Positions 26,130 through 34,863 of a stretch of 64,000 nucleotides of DNA are shown here, piece after piece. The first letter of the stretch is position 1. Every line of letters begins with the position of its first letter. This DNA comes from JAJEEA01 sp965116765. GTDB taxonomy: Bacteria > Acidobacteriota > Vicinamibacteria > Vicinamibacterales > UBA8438. The notes under the pieces are model-generated. The model made no database searches. It worked only from the letters and a program-made list of their open reading frames with translations, and was not told where the DNA came from. Made by a program: the position numbers and the translations under genes. The DNA lies in assembly GCA_965116765.1 (NCBI GenBank), contig OZ220718.1, positions 2,294,001 through 2,358,000 of the forward strand, given 5' to 3'.

Positions 26130-26809
26130 ATGCGGCGCGCGTCGCGGTTGAAGCCGGCCATGCCGGCCGCCGCATCGGCCTCGAAGCGCGCGAGGGCGTC
26201 GGTCCCGAGCGCGCGCTCGAGGGCCTGCCCGTAGGCCGGCACCGCGCCCCACTCGCGCACCGTCCTCTCGGTGATCTCGACGTGGTACTGAATGCTGAAG
26301 GCGTGGTCGCCGACCTCGATCGCCTGCACCGCGCAGGCGGGCGACGCCGCGAGGACCCGGGCGCCGGGCGGCGGCTGCAGCACCTCCGCGCCGTGCCACT
26401 GCAGGCAGGCGTGGGTGGCCGGCACCCCCTCGAACAGTGGGCTCATCCGGCCCGCCTCGGTCAGCTCCACGTCGAAGATGCCGATCTCGGGCTGGGCCGC
26501 CGGCCCCACCTCGCCGCCGAGGGCCTGCGCGAGAAGCTGGTGCCCGAGGCAGAACCCGAAGAAGGGCATCTCCCGCTCGACCACCGCCTCCCGGATGGCG
26601 GCGCGCTCGGCCTCGAGCCACGGGTGGAGGTCGTCCTCCCAGACGTCCATCGGACCGCCCATGACCCACAGGGCGTCGTAGCCGCCGAGATCGGGAATGG
26701 GCTCGCCGGCATCGAGCTCGACCGCGCACCACTCGACGCCGTCCTCGCGCAGGAAGTCCCGAAAGACGCCGGGATGCTCCACCGGGATGTGCTGGAAGAC
26801 GAGGATCAA
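26036..26809 (-). CDS. Class I glutamine amidotransferase-like protein
   Basis: The 257-residue protein has the nucleophile Cys87 in GFCLGHQ and the His-Glu pair in QYHVEIT. It resembles the free-standing GMP-synthase-like amidotransferases. I start it at TTG 26809, which overlaps the stop of the antitoxin gene (TCTTGA), so the two are coupled. The family usually ends near RIYDNFM; here about 25 more residues run antisense into the CYTH gene. Substrate unknown. Confidence 0.83.
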   Translation of the reverse strand: MILVFQHIPVEHPGVFRDFLREDGVEWCAVELDAGEPIPDLGGYDALWVMGGPMDVWEDDLHPWLEAERAAIREAVVEREMPFFGFCLGHQLLAQALGGEVGPAAQPEIGIFDVELTEAGRMSPLFEGVPATHACLQWHGAEVLQPPPGARVLAASPACAVQAIEVGDHAFSIQYHVEITERTVREWGAVPAYGQALERALGTDALARFEADAAAGMAGFNRDARRIYDNFMRISGNRICGSERRERVASPNPVARS

Positions 26810-27087
26810 GACAGGTACCCGTCCGAGTCGTCGGCCTTCTCGAACCACTCGGCCGGCATCGGCGAAACGATGTCGCCCTTGATCTGCATGATGTCCCGAT
26901 CGCGCCCGAACCAGGGTCCGGACCTCTCGCGGTACGGCACCAGCCGGGAGACAGGCTCACCGCTCTTGGTGATGACGATCTCCTCGCCGGTCTCCGCGAC
27001 CTCGTCCATGAGCTTGAGGCAGGTCGCCTTGAACTCCGACGCCTTGATGGTCCGGCTGCCGTTTGGCTTGTTCTTGGGTGCTGTCAC
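26806..27087 (-). CDS. Phd/YefM-family antitoxin without adjacent toxin
   Basis: The 93-residue product carries the Phd/YefM DNA-binding core (IKASEFKATCLKLMDEVAET, then GEEIVITKSGEPVSRLVPY). The C-terminal neutralising region ends with DDSDGYLS. It starts at a GTG with GGGAGGAG upstream. A PIN or Fic/Doc-type toxin normally follows with a small overlap; here the overlapping partner is the amidotransferase gene. Either the toxin was lost or the antitoxin now regulates the amidotransferase. Confidence 0.82.
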   Translation of the reverse strand: MTAPKNKPNGSRTIKASEFKATCLKLMDEVAETGEEIVITKSGEPVSRLVPYRERSGPWFGRDRDIMQIKGDIVSPMPAEWFEKADDSDGYLS

Positions 27088-27225
27088 GGCGGCTCCTCCC
27101 GAGTCCGGGGATGCAATCCTACCATCGTCATGACCAGGTCGTACGTCACTCCCGGATGGCCGGGCCCGGTTGCGCGGGGGACGAAATCACGGTACGGTCA
27201 GGCGGCGCACCGGCGACCCGTGGCG

Positions 27226-30200
27226 ATGCGAACTGTCCTCTACCGGCTGATCGGCTCCGTCACCTCGATTCGTCCCGAGGAGACGACCCCGGTGGCGTTG
27301 ATGTTCGCCTACTCGTTCCTCGCCATGACGTCGTACAACATCGTGAAGCCGCTGACGCGGTCGCAGTTCATCGCCGCCCTCGGCTCCGACAACCTGCCGT
27401 ACGTGCTGTTCGCGGCCGGGGTGCTGATCGGCGGCGTCATGCACCTGTACACCAGCGCCATCCGCCGCCTGCCCCCCCGCCACGTGATACCCCTGACGCA
27501 GGCCGCCATCATCGGCATCCTGGTCCTCTTCTGGGGCCTCCTGCAGACCGGCGCGGGGTGGGTCACCGTCGCCTTCTACTTCTTCGGCCTGATTCTCGGC
27601 ATCCTGTTGATCAGCCAGTTCTGGACCCTGGCCAACGACGTCTTCGACGCCCGCCAGGCCAAGCGCCTGTTCGGGTTCATCGGGGGCGGGGCCAGCCTCG
27701 GCGGGGCGCTGGGGGCCGGCATCACCGCCGTCGTCGTCGAGGAGGTGGGCTCCGAGCAACTGGTGCTGGTGAGCGCGGTCACCCTCGCCGGCTGCACCGG
27801 CATCGTGATGCTCCTGCTCCGCCGCCACCCCGTCGGCGAGCACGCCGGATTCGACGCCCCGGACAGCGGCCTCGGGGGCCGGGAGGGGCTCCGCCTTCTC
27901 GCCGGGTCGCGCCCGCTCCAGGTGCTCGCCCTGACCGTCGCGTGCGCCGCCGCGGGGGCCGCCGTCGTCGACCAGCAGCTGAACATGGCGGCCGAGGCGA
28001 TGCGCGGCGACGCCGGCGGCGACAGCATCGCCGCCCTCCTGGCCGAGGTCACCGCCTACCTGTCCATCGGCGGGTTCGTCGTGCAGGTGGCCCTCATCAG
28101 CCGCATCCATCGGTCGGCCGGCATCGGCGTGGCCCTCCTCCTGCTGCCGTTCGGCTTCAGCGCCAGCGCCGCCCTCATCCTCTTCACGGGGACGCTGTGG
28201 GCGGTCGCGGGGGCCCGGGTGCTCGGCTCGACGCTGCGCTACACCCTCGACAAGACGACCCGCGAGGTCCTCTTCGTGCCCCTGCCGGCCGAGATGCGGC
28301 ACCGGGTCAAGCCGTTCATCGACGTCACCATGGACCGGTTCGCCAAGGCGGTGACGGCGGTGCTGCTGCTCGGCCTCATCCAGCCCTGGGGTCTCGGCCT
28401 GGACTGGCGCCAGCTGAGCTGGGCGACGCTCGCCATCACCGGGCTGTGGATCGCCGTCGCGGTCCGCGCGCGACGCGAGTACCTCCGGTCGTTCCGGGCC
28501 AGCATCGACGCCCGGACCATCACCCCCGACGCGGTGATGACGCGGGCCGGCGAGGCCGCCACCGTCGAGACCCTGGTCGAGGAGCTGTCCAACCCCGACC
28601 CCGCCGCGGTGCTCTACGCCATCGAGATGCTCGAGGCGATGGACAAGCCGCACCTCGTCACGCCGCTCCTCCTGCGCCACGAGTCGGGGCGGGTCCGGGT
28701 CGGCGCGCTGCACGCGCTGGCGTCGGGCCGCTCGCGGGTGGCCCACCGCTGGAAGGGCGCGGTCGAACGGATGACCCGGGACGACGACGTCGACGTGCGC
28801 GCGGCCGCGCTCGAGGCCCTGGCGAGCCTCGCCCGTCAGGACGCGGCGACGGTCATGGCCGGCCATCTCGCCGATCCCGAGCCCCGGGTGGCGGTGGCGG
28901 CGGCGGCGGCCCTCGCCCGGTCGGGCCGCGAGCCCGACGCGGTCCTCGCCGCCGCGACGTTCCGGAGGCTCATCGAGGACACGCGCGACGCCGGCGCCGA
29001 GGGCCGGCGCGAGGCGGCGCGGGCCCTCGCCCGGATCAGGACCGACGACCCCCGCTTCCGCACCCTGCTCGCGAGCCTGCTGCACGACCACCGGGTCGAC
29101 GTGGTCCTCGAGGCGATTCGGAGCGCGCGGGCCCTCGGCGCGTCCGACGGGCTGTTCCTGCCCGGCCTGCTCTCGAGGCTGGCCCACCGCAACCTGAAGC
29201 ACCCGGCCCGCGAGACCCTCGTGGCCTACGGGGAAGCGAGCATCCCCGCCCTGCGCTACGCGCTGGAGAACCCCCACGAGCAGGTCTGGGTGCGGCGGCA
29301 CGTGCCGTCGACGCTGGCCCGCCTGCCCCACCAGGCGGCGATGGACGCGCTCGTGGGCAGCCTCGACACCCCCGACAGGTTCCTTCGCTACAAGGTGATC
29401 GCCGCCATCGAGCGCCTCCGGCGCAACCATCCGGCCCTGACCGTGCCTCGCGACGTCATCGAGGCCTTCCTCATGAAGGAGTCGACCCGCTACTGCAGTG
29501 TCCTGAGCCTCGGCAACAACCTCCTCAGACACGCGCCGGCGCCGGGCGATGCGCAGCTCGAGCACGCCCGCGGCCTCGAGCGGCGGGACCCGGACCGCAC
29601 GGCCCTGCTTGCCCCGCACGACACCCTGCTCGAGCGCGCTCTCCGCGAGCTGCTGGAAAGCAGCCTCGACCGGATCTACCGGCTCCTGGGCATCCTGCAC
29701 GAGGTCGGCGACGTCGCGGCCGCCCGGCACGCGATAGACTTCGGCGACCCCCGGCGCCGCGCCCGCGGCCTGGAGTACCTCGACAACGTGCTGCCCGGGA
29801 ACGTGCGCAAGCGCATCCTGCCTCTCATCGACGAGACTCCCCTGTCCGAGAAGGTCGAGCACGCCAACCGCCTCCTGGGCACGCGGCCCCGAGACCTCGA
29901 GGACACGCTGGCGCAGCTCATCCACGACACCAACCCGGTGATCGCGGCGACCGCCATCCACTTTGCGGCCCAGCATCTGCCGGGCGCGCTGACCGACGAT
30001 CTGCAGTGGGTCAACGCCCATCGCGCCGCCGCGGATCCGCACGTGGTCGACACCGCCTCGTGGGCCCTGTCCCTCGGAACGTCCGGTCAGGCCCCGGCGG
30101 ACGTCCGCCGGCTCCCGACGGCGGAGATCGCGAACCGGCTGAGCCTCATCCCCATCTTCGAGTTCGTCTCGGTGGACGAGCTGTTCCGGGTCATCGATGC

Positions 30201-31008
30201 CGGGCAGCAGGTGTGGTACGCGCCGGACCAGCCGGTCGGCACGGAAGGCGCGACCGAGGCCGTCGAGCTCCTGATCGAAGGCTCCGTCCGCCGGTCCGCC
30301 ACCGCCGGCGACGGCGACGCCCTGCGCGCGCCCGGCGTGCTCGGTCTCGAGGAGGCGCTGCAGGGGGCCCCCACGACGCGGCCGACGTGGGCCAGCCAGC
30401 CGTCGGTCTGCCTGCGCATCCGGTCGGCCGACTTCGTGGCGATGGTGTCGGACGACGACCTGCTGGCGCAGGGCCTGTTCCGGTTGCTGCTGACCCCCGC
30501 GGGCGGCCGCCGCGACCGCAGCCCCGCCCACCTGCCGGCGGTGACCCTGCCGCAGTCGGCGCTGCAGCCGTTCGACGAGGCGATGCTGCTGCGCCACCAC
30601 CCCCTCCTCGGCCGCGCGGCGGCGACCGAGCTCCTCGCCCTCGTGGGGGCCGCGCGGAGGCTCTCGCTGGACGACGGCGAGGTGCTGGTGCTCGGCGACG
30701 CCCCGGCCGCGCTGTGCCTGGTGCTGGAGGGGGCCATGCGCCTCGAGTCGGACGGCGCCGCCCCGATAGTCGCCGGACCGGGCGGCACCCTGTTCGTGGC
30801 CGAGACCCTCGCGGGGGGACCGGCGGGGTGGCGGGCCACCGCCGAGGGCGCGTGCCGAATCCTGCGGGCGGAACGGGACGAGGTGTACACGGTGTTGTCG
30901 GATCGGGTCGACTTGCTGCAGGATCTCTTCAGCGGCGCGCTCGCCGGCGGCGCCGCGCCCTCGGAGCCCGCGCGCGAGCGCAGGCCGGACGCCCCCTCGA
31001 CCGCGTAG
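27226..31008 (+). CDS. Npt1/Npt2-like translocase fused to HEAT repeats and cNMP-binding-like domains
   Basis: The 1260-residue protein starts with about 12 membrane helices like those of ADP/ATP translocases (SYNIVKPLTRSQFI; LDKTTREVLFVPLP is a family hallmark). A long alpha-solenoid of HEAT-type repeats follows (about 450-940), for example VRVGALHALASGRSRVAHR. Two cyclic-nucleotide-binding-like barrels end it (about 975-1100 and 1125-1240); both lack an obvious phosphate-binding Arg motif. The membrane part may move nucleotides or act as a sensor. I use ATG 27226; a GTG two codons earlier is possible. Confidence 0.85.
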   Translation: MRTVLYRLIGSVTSIRPEETTPVALMFAYSFLAMTSYNIVKPLTRSQFIAALGSDNLPYVLFAAGVLIGGVMHLYTSAIRRLPPRHVIPLTQAAIIGILVLFWGLLQTGAGWVTVAFYFFGLILGILLISQFWTLANDVFDARQAKRLFGFIGGGASLGGALGAGITAVVVEEVGSEQLVLVSAVTLAGCTGIVMLLLRRHPVGEHAGFDAPDSGLGGREGLRLLAGSRPLQVLALTVACAAAGAAVVDQQLNMAAEAMRGDAGGDSIAALLAEVTAYLSIGGFVVQVALISRIHRSAGIGVALLLLPFGFSASAALILFTGTLWAVAGARVLGSTLRYTLDKTTREVLFVPLPAEMRHRVKPFIDVTMDRFAKAVTAVLLLGLIQPWGLGLDWRQLSWATLAITGLWIAVAVRARREYLRSFRASIDARTITPDAVMTRAGEAATVETLVEELSNPDPAAVLYAIEMLEAMDKPHLVTPLLLRHESGRVRVGALHALASGRSRVAHRWKGAVERMTRDDDVDVRAAALEALASLARQDAATVMAGHLADPEPRVAVAAAAALARSGREPDAVLAAATFRRLIEDTRDAGAEGRREAARALARIRTDDPRFRTLLASLLHDHRVDVVLEAIRSARALGASDGLFLPGLLSRLAHRNLKHPARETLVAYGEASIPALRYALENPHEQVWVRRHVPSTLARLPHQAAMDALVGSLDTPDRFLRYKVIAAIERLRRNHPALTVPRDVIEAFLMKESTRYCSVLSLGNNLLRHAPAPGDAQLEHARGLERRDPDRTALLAPHDTLLERALRELLESSLDRIYRLLGILHEVGDVAAARHAIDFGDPRRRARGLEYLDNVLPGNVRKRILPLIDETPLSEKVEHANRLLGTRPRDLEDTLAQLIHDTNPVIAATAIHFAAQHLPGALTDDLQWVNAHRAAADPHVVDTASWALSLGTSGQAPADVRRLPTAEIANRLSLIPIFEFVSVDELFRVIDAGQQVWYAPDQPVGTEGATEAVELLIEGSVRRSATAGDGDALRAPGVLGLEEALQGAPTTRPTWASQPSVCLRIRSADFVAMVSDDDLLAQGLFRLLLTPAGGRRDRSPAHLPAVTLPQSALQPFDEAMLLRHHPLLGRAAATELLALVGAARRLSLDDGEVLVLGDAPAALCLVLEGAMRLESDGAAPIVAGPGGTLFVAETLAGGPAGWRATAEGACRILRAERDEVYTVLSDRVDLLQDLFSGALAGGAAPSEPARERRPDAPSTA

Positions 31009-31047
31009 GAGTCGGCGCCGGTTCGGGCCGGCTCCCGGAGACATCCC

Positions 31048-31893
31048 ATGCCCATGCCTCGTCGCTCCCCGGTCTCGCTGGTGGCGGTCCTCGTGCTGTG
31101 GCTGGGCGTGCCGGAGCCCGCGCATGCCCAGGACGCCGCACCCGCGCTCTCCGCGGCGGAGATGGAGGCCTTCCTCCTCGGCGCCGAGCTGACGGACGTC
31201 CGCGACGTCGGGACCGGCGTGACGGGGTCGCAGCGCGCGACCGCCTCCGACGGCCGACTGACCCACGACGTCCACATCCAGTCCGTCGACATCAGCCGTT
31301 CGCGGTTCGTCGCCCGCGGCGCCCGGGTGGAGCTGAACTTCAGGGACTCCTACCTCTACAACGTCGCCGCGTACCGTCTCGCCGTCCTGCTGGGCATCGA
31401 CAACGTCCCCATGTCGGTCCTGCGGGGGGTCGACGGCCGACGGGCCGCGGTCACGTGGTGGGTCGACGACGTCGCCATGACCGAGGCGGAACGGATAGAG
31501 CAGCGGACGCTGGGGCCGGACCCCGCGAGGACGAGCCGGCAGTTCTACACCCAGTACGTCTTCGACGAGCTCATCCAGAACCGGGACCGGAACCAGGGCA
31601 ACATGCTGTGGACCACCGACTGGAAGATGTGGCTGATCGACCACACCCGCGCGTTCCGCCAGGACGTGGAGCTGACGAACCCCGAGCGGCTCTTGCGCAT
31701 CGGGCGGGACTTGCTCGACAACCTGCGCGGCCTGACCGCGGAGGCCGTCGAAGCGGCGCTCGGCGACGTTCTCAGCCGGGGAGAGCGGTCGAGCGTGATG
31801 CGGCGGCGCGACCTCCTGCTGCAGCACTTCGACGACCGCATCGCCCGCTTCGGCGAGCGCGGGGTGGTCGTGGATCCGGAGCCCGCGCCGTAG
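31048..31893 (+). CDS. Secreted kinase-like protein (HipA/FAM20-like catalytic core)
   Basis: The 281-residue protein has a signal peptide (about 1-28, ending AHAQ). The core reads QYVFDELIQNRDRNQGNMLW and then WLIDHTRAFR. This matches the catalytic loop (D..N) and the metal-binding Asp of the HipA/PI-kinase/FAM20 superfamily. No clear glycine-rich loop with Lys precedes it, so activity is not assured. GGAG lies before the ATG. It sits 40 bases upstream of a secreted phosphatase gene on the same strand. Confidence 0.6.
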   Translation: MPMPRRSPVSLVAVLVLWLGVPEPAHAQDAAPALSAAEMEAFLLGAELTDVRDVGTGVTGSQRATASDGRLTHDVHIQSVDISRSRFVARGARVELNFRDSYLYNVAAYRLAVLLGIDNVPMSVLRGVDGRRAAVTWWVDDVAMTEAERIEQRTLGPDPARTSRQFYTQYVFDELIQNRDRNQGNMLWTTDWKMWLIDHTRAFRQDVELTNPERLLRIGRDLLDNLRGLTAEAVEAALGDVLSRGERSSVMRRRDLLLQHFDDRIARFGERGVVVDPEPAP

Positions 31894-31933
31894 CCGCCCG
31901 CAGCGATACCCAGCGTTGCACCGAGGACGCCAG

Positions 31934-33238
31934 ATGCAGCCCGTCGACCGACCCCCGCCGGCGGCCGCCCCTTCCGCTGACCGGCGTGTGCGCCTCCGCC
32001 GCGTCGCGGGCGCGGCCCTCGCGGCACTGCTCGCCACCGGCGCGCCCGCCGCCGCGGCCGCGGCCCAGCCCGATTCCCGCCGCGTGGTCGCCGTCGGCGA
32101 CATCCACGGCGCCGGCGACGGGCTGCAGGCGATCCTGCGGGAGACCGGCCTCATCGACCGCGAACGCGGGTGGAGCGGCGGGACCGCGACCCTGGTGCAG
32201 ACCGGCGACATCACCGACCGGGGCCCCGGCGTGCGCGAGATCCTGGACCTCCTGATGCGGCTCGAGGACGAGGCCCGCGCCGACGGCGGCGAGGTCAGGG
32301 TGCTGCTGGGCAACCACGAGGCGATGAACATGATGGGCGACGTCAGGGACGTCACCCCCGCGATCTTCGCCGCCTTCGCTTCCGAGAACGCCGAGCAGCG
32401 GCGCGAGGACGCCTGGCGGCAGTACTCCAGGCACGCGTCCCGGCGGCGCTCGGACCGCGACGGCCCGGAACGACCCGACCCGATGCCCCGCGACGAGTGG
32501 ATGCGGGCGCATCCGCCCGGCTTCGTCGAGTTCATGGAGGCGATGGGGCCCGACGGGCGGTACGGCCGCTGGCTGCGGGACAAGCCGGTCGCGACCGTGG
32601 CCGCGGACACCCTCTTCGTGCACGGCGGCCTGTCCCCCGGCCTGGAAGCGGACAGCATCGAGGCCCTGAACGACCGGGCGCGGGACGAGATGGAGCGCTT
32701 CGATCGCCACCGGCGCCACCTCGTCGACGCCGGCATCATCCTGCCGTTCTCGACGTTCGAGGAGATGTTCGCCGCGGTGGCCCTCGAGCTGCGAACCTGG
32801 ATGGAGCGACTGTCCCCCGACCCGCGTCAACGGCGCCGGCGGCGCACGGTGACGCGCGCGGAGAGAGCGACCATCGACGTTCTGGCGGACCTGCAGACCA
32901 TCAACAGCTGGTCGATCGTCGACCCCGACGGCCCCCTCTGGTTCCGCGGACTCGCGCTGCGGCCGGAGCCGGAGGTCCACGGCTTCATCGGCGGTCTGTT
33001 GAGGCGTTTCGGCGCCGCGCGCGTGGTGGTCGGTCATTCGGTCACCCCGTCCCGGCGGATCACCGTCCGCGCCGCGGGGAGGATCTTCCTCATCGACTCC
33101 GGCATGCTGGAAGACACGTACCGCGGCAGGCCCTCGGCGCTGGAGCTGCTCGACGGGCGGATTACCGCCATCTACCCAGGGGAGCGGATACGTCTGGACG
33201 CTTCCGCCGCCTCGCCGGAGCAGGAGAGTGGTCGTTAG
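31934..33238 (+). CDS. Secreted PPP-type metallophosphoesterase
   Basis: The 434-residue protein has a signal-anchor or signal peptide (about 22-45) and the full PPP signature: GDIHG (55-59), GDITDRGP, GNHEAMN and later the His residues in FVHGGLSP and VVGHSVTP. This is the Shewanella-like/PPP phosphatase layout, with an insert between the third and fourth motifs. I use ATG 31934 rather than the upstream TTG 31916. It may act on proteins modified by the kinase-like neighbour; that is inference. Confidence 0.86.
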   Translation: MQPVDRPPPAAAPSADRRVRLRRVAGAALAALLATGAPAAAAAAQPDSRRVVAVGDIHGAGDGLQAILRETGLIDRERGWSGGTATLVQTGDITDRGPGVREILDLLMRLEDEARADGGEVRVLLGNHEAMNMMGDVRDVTPAIFAAFASENAEQRREDAWRQYSRHASRRRSDRDGPERPDPMPRDEWMRAHPPGFVEFMEAMGPDGRYGRWLRDKPVATVAADTLFVHGGLSPGLEADSIEALNDRARDEMERFDRHRRHLVDAGIILPFSTFEEMFAAVALELRTWMERLSPDPRQRRRRRTVTRAERATIDVLADLQTINSWSIVDPDGPLWFRGLALRPEPEVHGFIGGLLRRFGAARVVVGHSVTPSRRITVRAAGRIFLIDSGMLEDTYRGRPSALELLDGRITAIYPGERIRLDASAASPEQESGR

Positions 33239-33447
33239 GTTGCCGACTGCCGCTCAGGCGCGCCCCGCATGATCCCGCCCGCGCGCCCGGCACATGGCAC
33301 GGTAGTCCTCGTCACCGTCCTGACGCACGCGGCCGTCAGCGGCAAGGCGCGATCCCGCCTCGGGACGGCGCGAAACAGGGGATGCCCCTCGCGACGCCTC
33401 CGCTCGAGCGTCGCCGCCCCCCGCGTGCCGCCGGCGCGAAATGGAGC

Positions 33448-34602
33448 TCAGACGACGAGAGGCTGGCGGCGCGCTCCCCACCGGCCCGGCTGCGAGAGGA
33501 AGCGCCCCGCCACCGTCTCCGCACAGCCGGGGCAGCGCCCCGCCGCATCGAGGCGCCAGCGCGTGATGCGGTAGCCGTCGCGGCCGATCAGGACCTCGCC
33601 GCAGCCGGGGCATCGGGTCGACTGCCCGTCCTCGTCCCGGATGTTGCCGGTGTAGACGTAGCGCAGGCCCGCCCGCAGTCCCTGCTCGCGCGCCCGGCGC
33701 ACGGTGTCGGGCGGCGTGGCAGGCACGTCGAGCATCCTGAAGTCGGGGTGGAACGCGGTGAAGTGCAGCGGCACGTCGGGACCGACGTGCTCGACCAGCC
33801 AGCCGCAGAGGCGGTCGACCTCGTCGCGCGAGTCGTTCTGTCCGGGGATGAGCAGGGTCGTGATCTCGAGCCAGACATCGGTCTCGCGGGCGAGCCACTC
33901 CAGGGTGTCGAGCACCGGCTGGAGGTGGGCGAAGCAGATGCGGTGGTAGAAGGTCTCGGCGAACGCCTTGAGGTCGATGTTCGCCGCGTCCATGTGGGCG
34001 AACAGGTCCCCGCGGGCGGCCGGCGTCACGTAGCCGCTCGACACCGCGACACTGTTGACCCCGCGCGCGCGGGCCGCCCTGGCGCAGTCGATGGCGTACT
34101 CGGCGAAGATGATGGGGTCGTTGTAGGTGAAGGCGACGCTGGTGCAGCCGGCGCGGGCCGCGGCCTCGGCCACCCCCGCCGGGGACGCGGCGGCCGACAG
34201 CGCGTGGTCCTCCCGCGCCTTCGAGATGTCCCAGTTCTGGCAGAAACGGCAGCCGAGGTTGCAGCCGGCGGTGCCGAACGAGAGCACGCTCGACCCCGGG
34301 TAGAAGTGGCTCAGCGGCTTCTTCTCGATGGGATCGATGCAGAAGCCGCTGGCCCGGCCGTAGCTGGCGAGCACGACCTCGCCGCCCCGCGCCTCCCGCA
34401 CGTAGCAGAACGCCTTCTGCCCGTCGTGGAGCCGGCAGAAGCGCGGGCACAGGTCGCACTGCACCCGGCCGTCGTCCAGCCGGTGCCACCACGAGCCGCG
34501 CACGACCCCCGGCTCGATCTGGCCGCGGTCGACGCTGCCGCCGTTCGTGTCCTGCATGCGACGCTCGCCCTGTCGACGCGGGCCGCCGAGCGACGGCGGC
34601 AT
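33448..34602 (-). CDS. amrS: AmmeMemoRadiSam system radical SAM enzyme AmrS
   Basis: The 384-residue radical SAM protein binds a 4Fe-4S cluster through C114, C118 and C121 (CNLGCRFCQNW). It has the family N-terminal Cys motif (CDLCPRFC) and a C-terminal zinc-ribbon-like region with CPGCGE and CPGCAE. In most genomes amrS is fused or adjacent to the Memo and AMMECR1 genes; neither is here. The GAGG 5 bases before ATG 34602 supports this start; an ATG 15 codons later is possible. The substrate of the system is not established. Confidence 0.9.
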   Translation of the reverse strand: MPPSLGGPRRQGERRMQDTNGGSVDRGQIEPGVVRGSWWHRLDDGRVQCDLCPRFCRLHDGQKAFCYVREARGGEVVLASYGRASGFCIDPIEKKPLSHFYPGSSVLSFGTAGCNLGCRFCQNWDISKAREDHALSAAASPAGVAEAAARAGCTSVAFTYNDPIIFAEYAIDCARAARARGVNSVAVSSGYVTPAARGDLFAHMDAANIDLKAFAETFYHRICFAHLQPVLDTLEWLARETDVWLEITTLLIPGQNDSRDEVDRLCGWLVEHVGPDVPLHFTAFHPDFRMLDVPATPPDTVRRAREQGLRAGLRYVYTGNIRDEDGQSTRCPGCGEVLIGRDGYRITRWRLDAAGRCPGCAETVAGRFLSQPGRWGARRQPLVV

Positions 34603-34863
34603 GTCGTCCTCGCCTCCCCTTCCCGCGCACTCGACGCCCGTACAGCAGTCCGGGCGGCCGGCGGGAGAGCCGCCGTTCTCGTCCGGACTGTTGCTCGAGC
34701 ACGTCGAAGAAGCAACTGTACTTCAGAATGACGCCACGGCCGGCCCCGCCGGGGATGAAGTCGCCGGCCCCTCGGTCGTTGCCGACGCGGACGGACGGCG
34801 CGAGCCGAAGACGTGTTACAAATGAACCATGACTATCGATCGAGACGGTGGAGCCCCGGTCCC

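Noticed and set aside
27063..32739. Very long open frames on both strands over the translocase-kinase-phosphatase region (up to about 1850 codons)
   Set aside because: They are antisense or off-frame shadows made by the high GC content; composition is Arg/Gly/Pro- or His-rich without domains, while the chosen frame has clear families.
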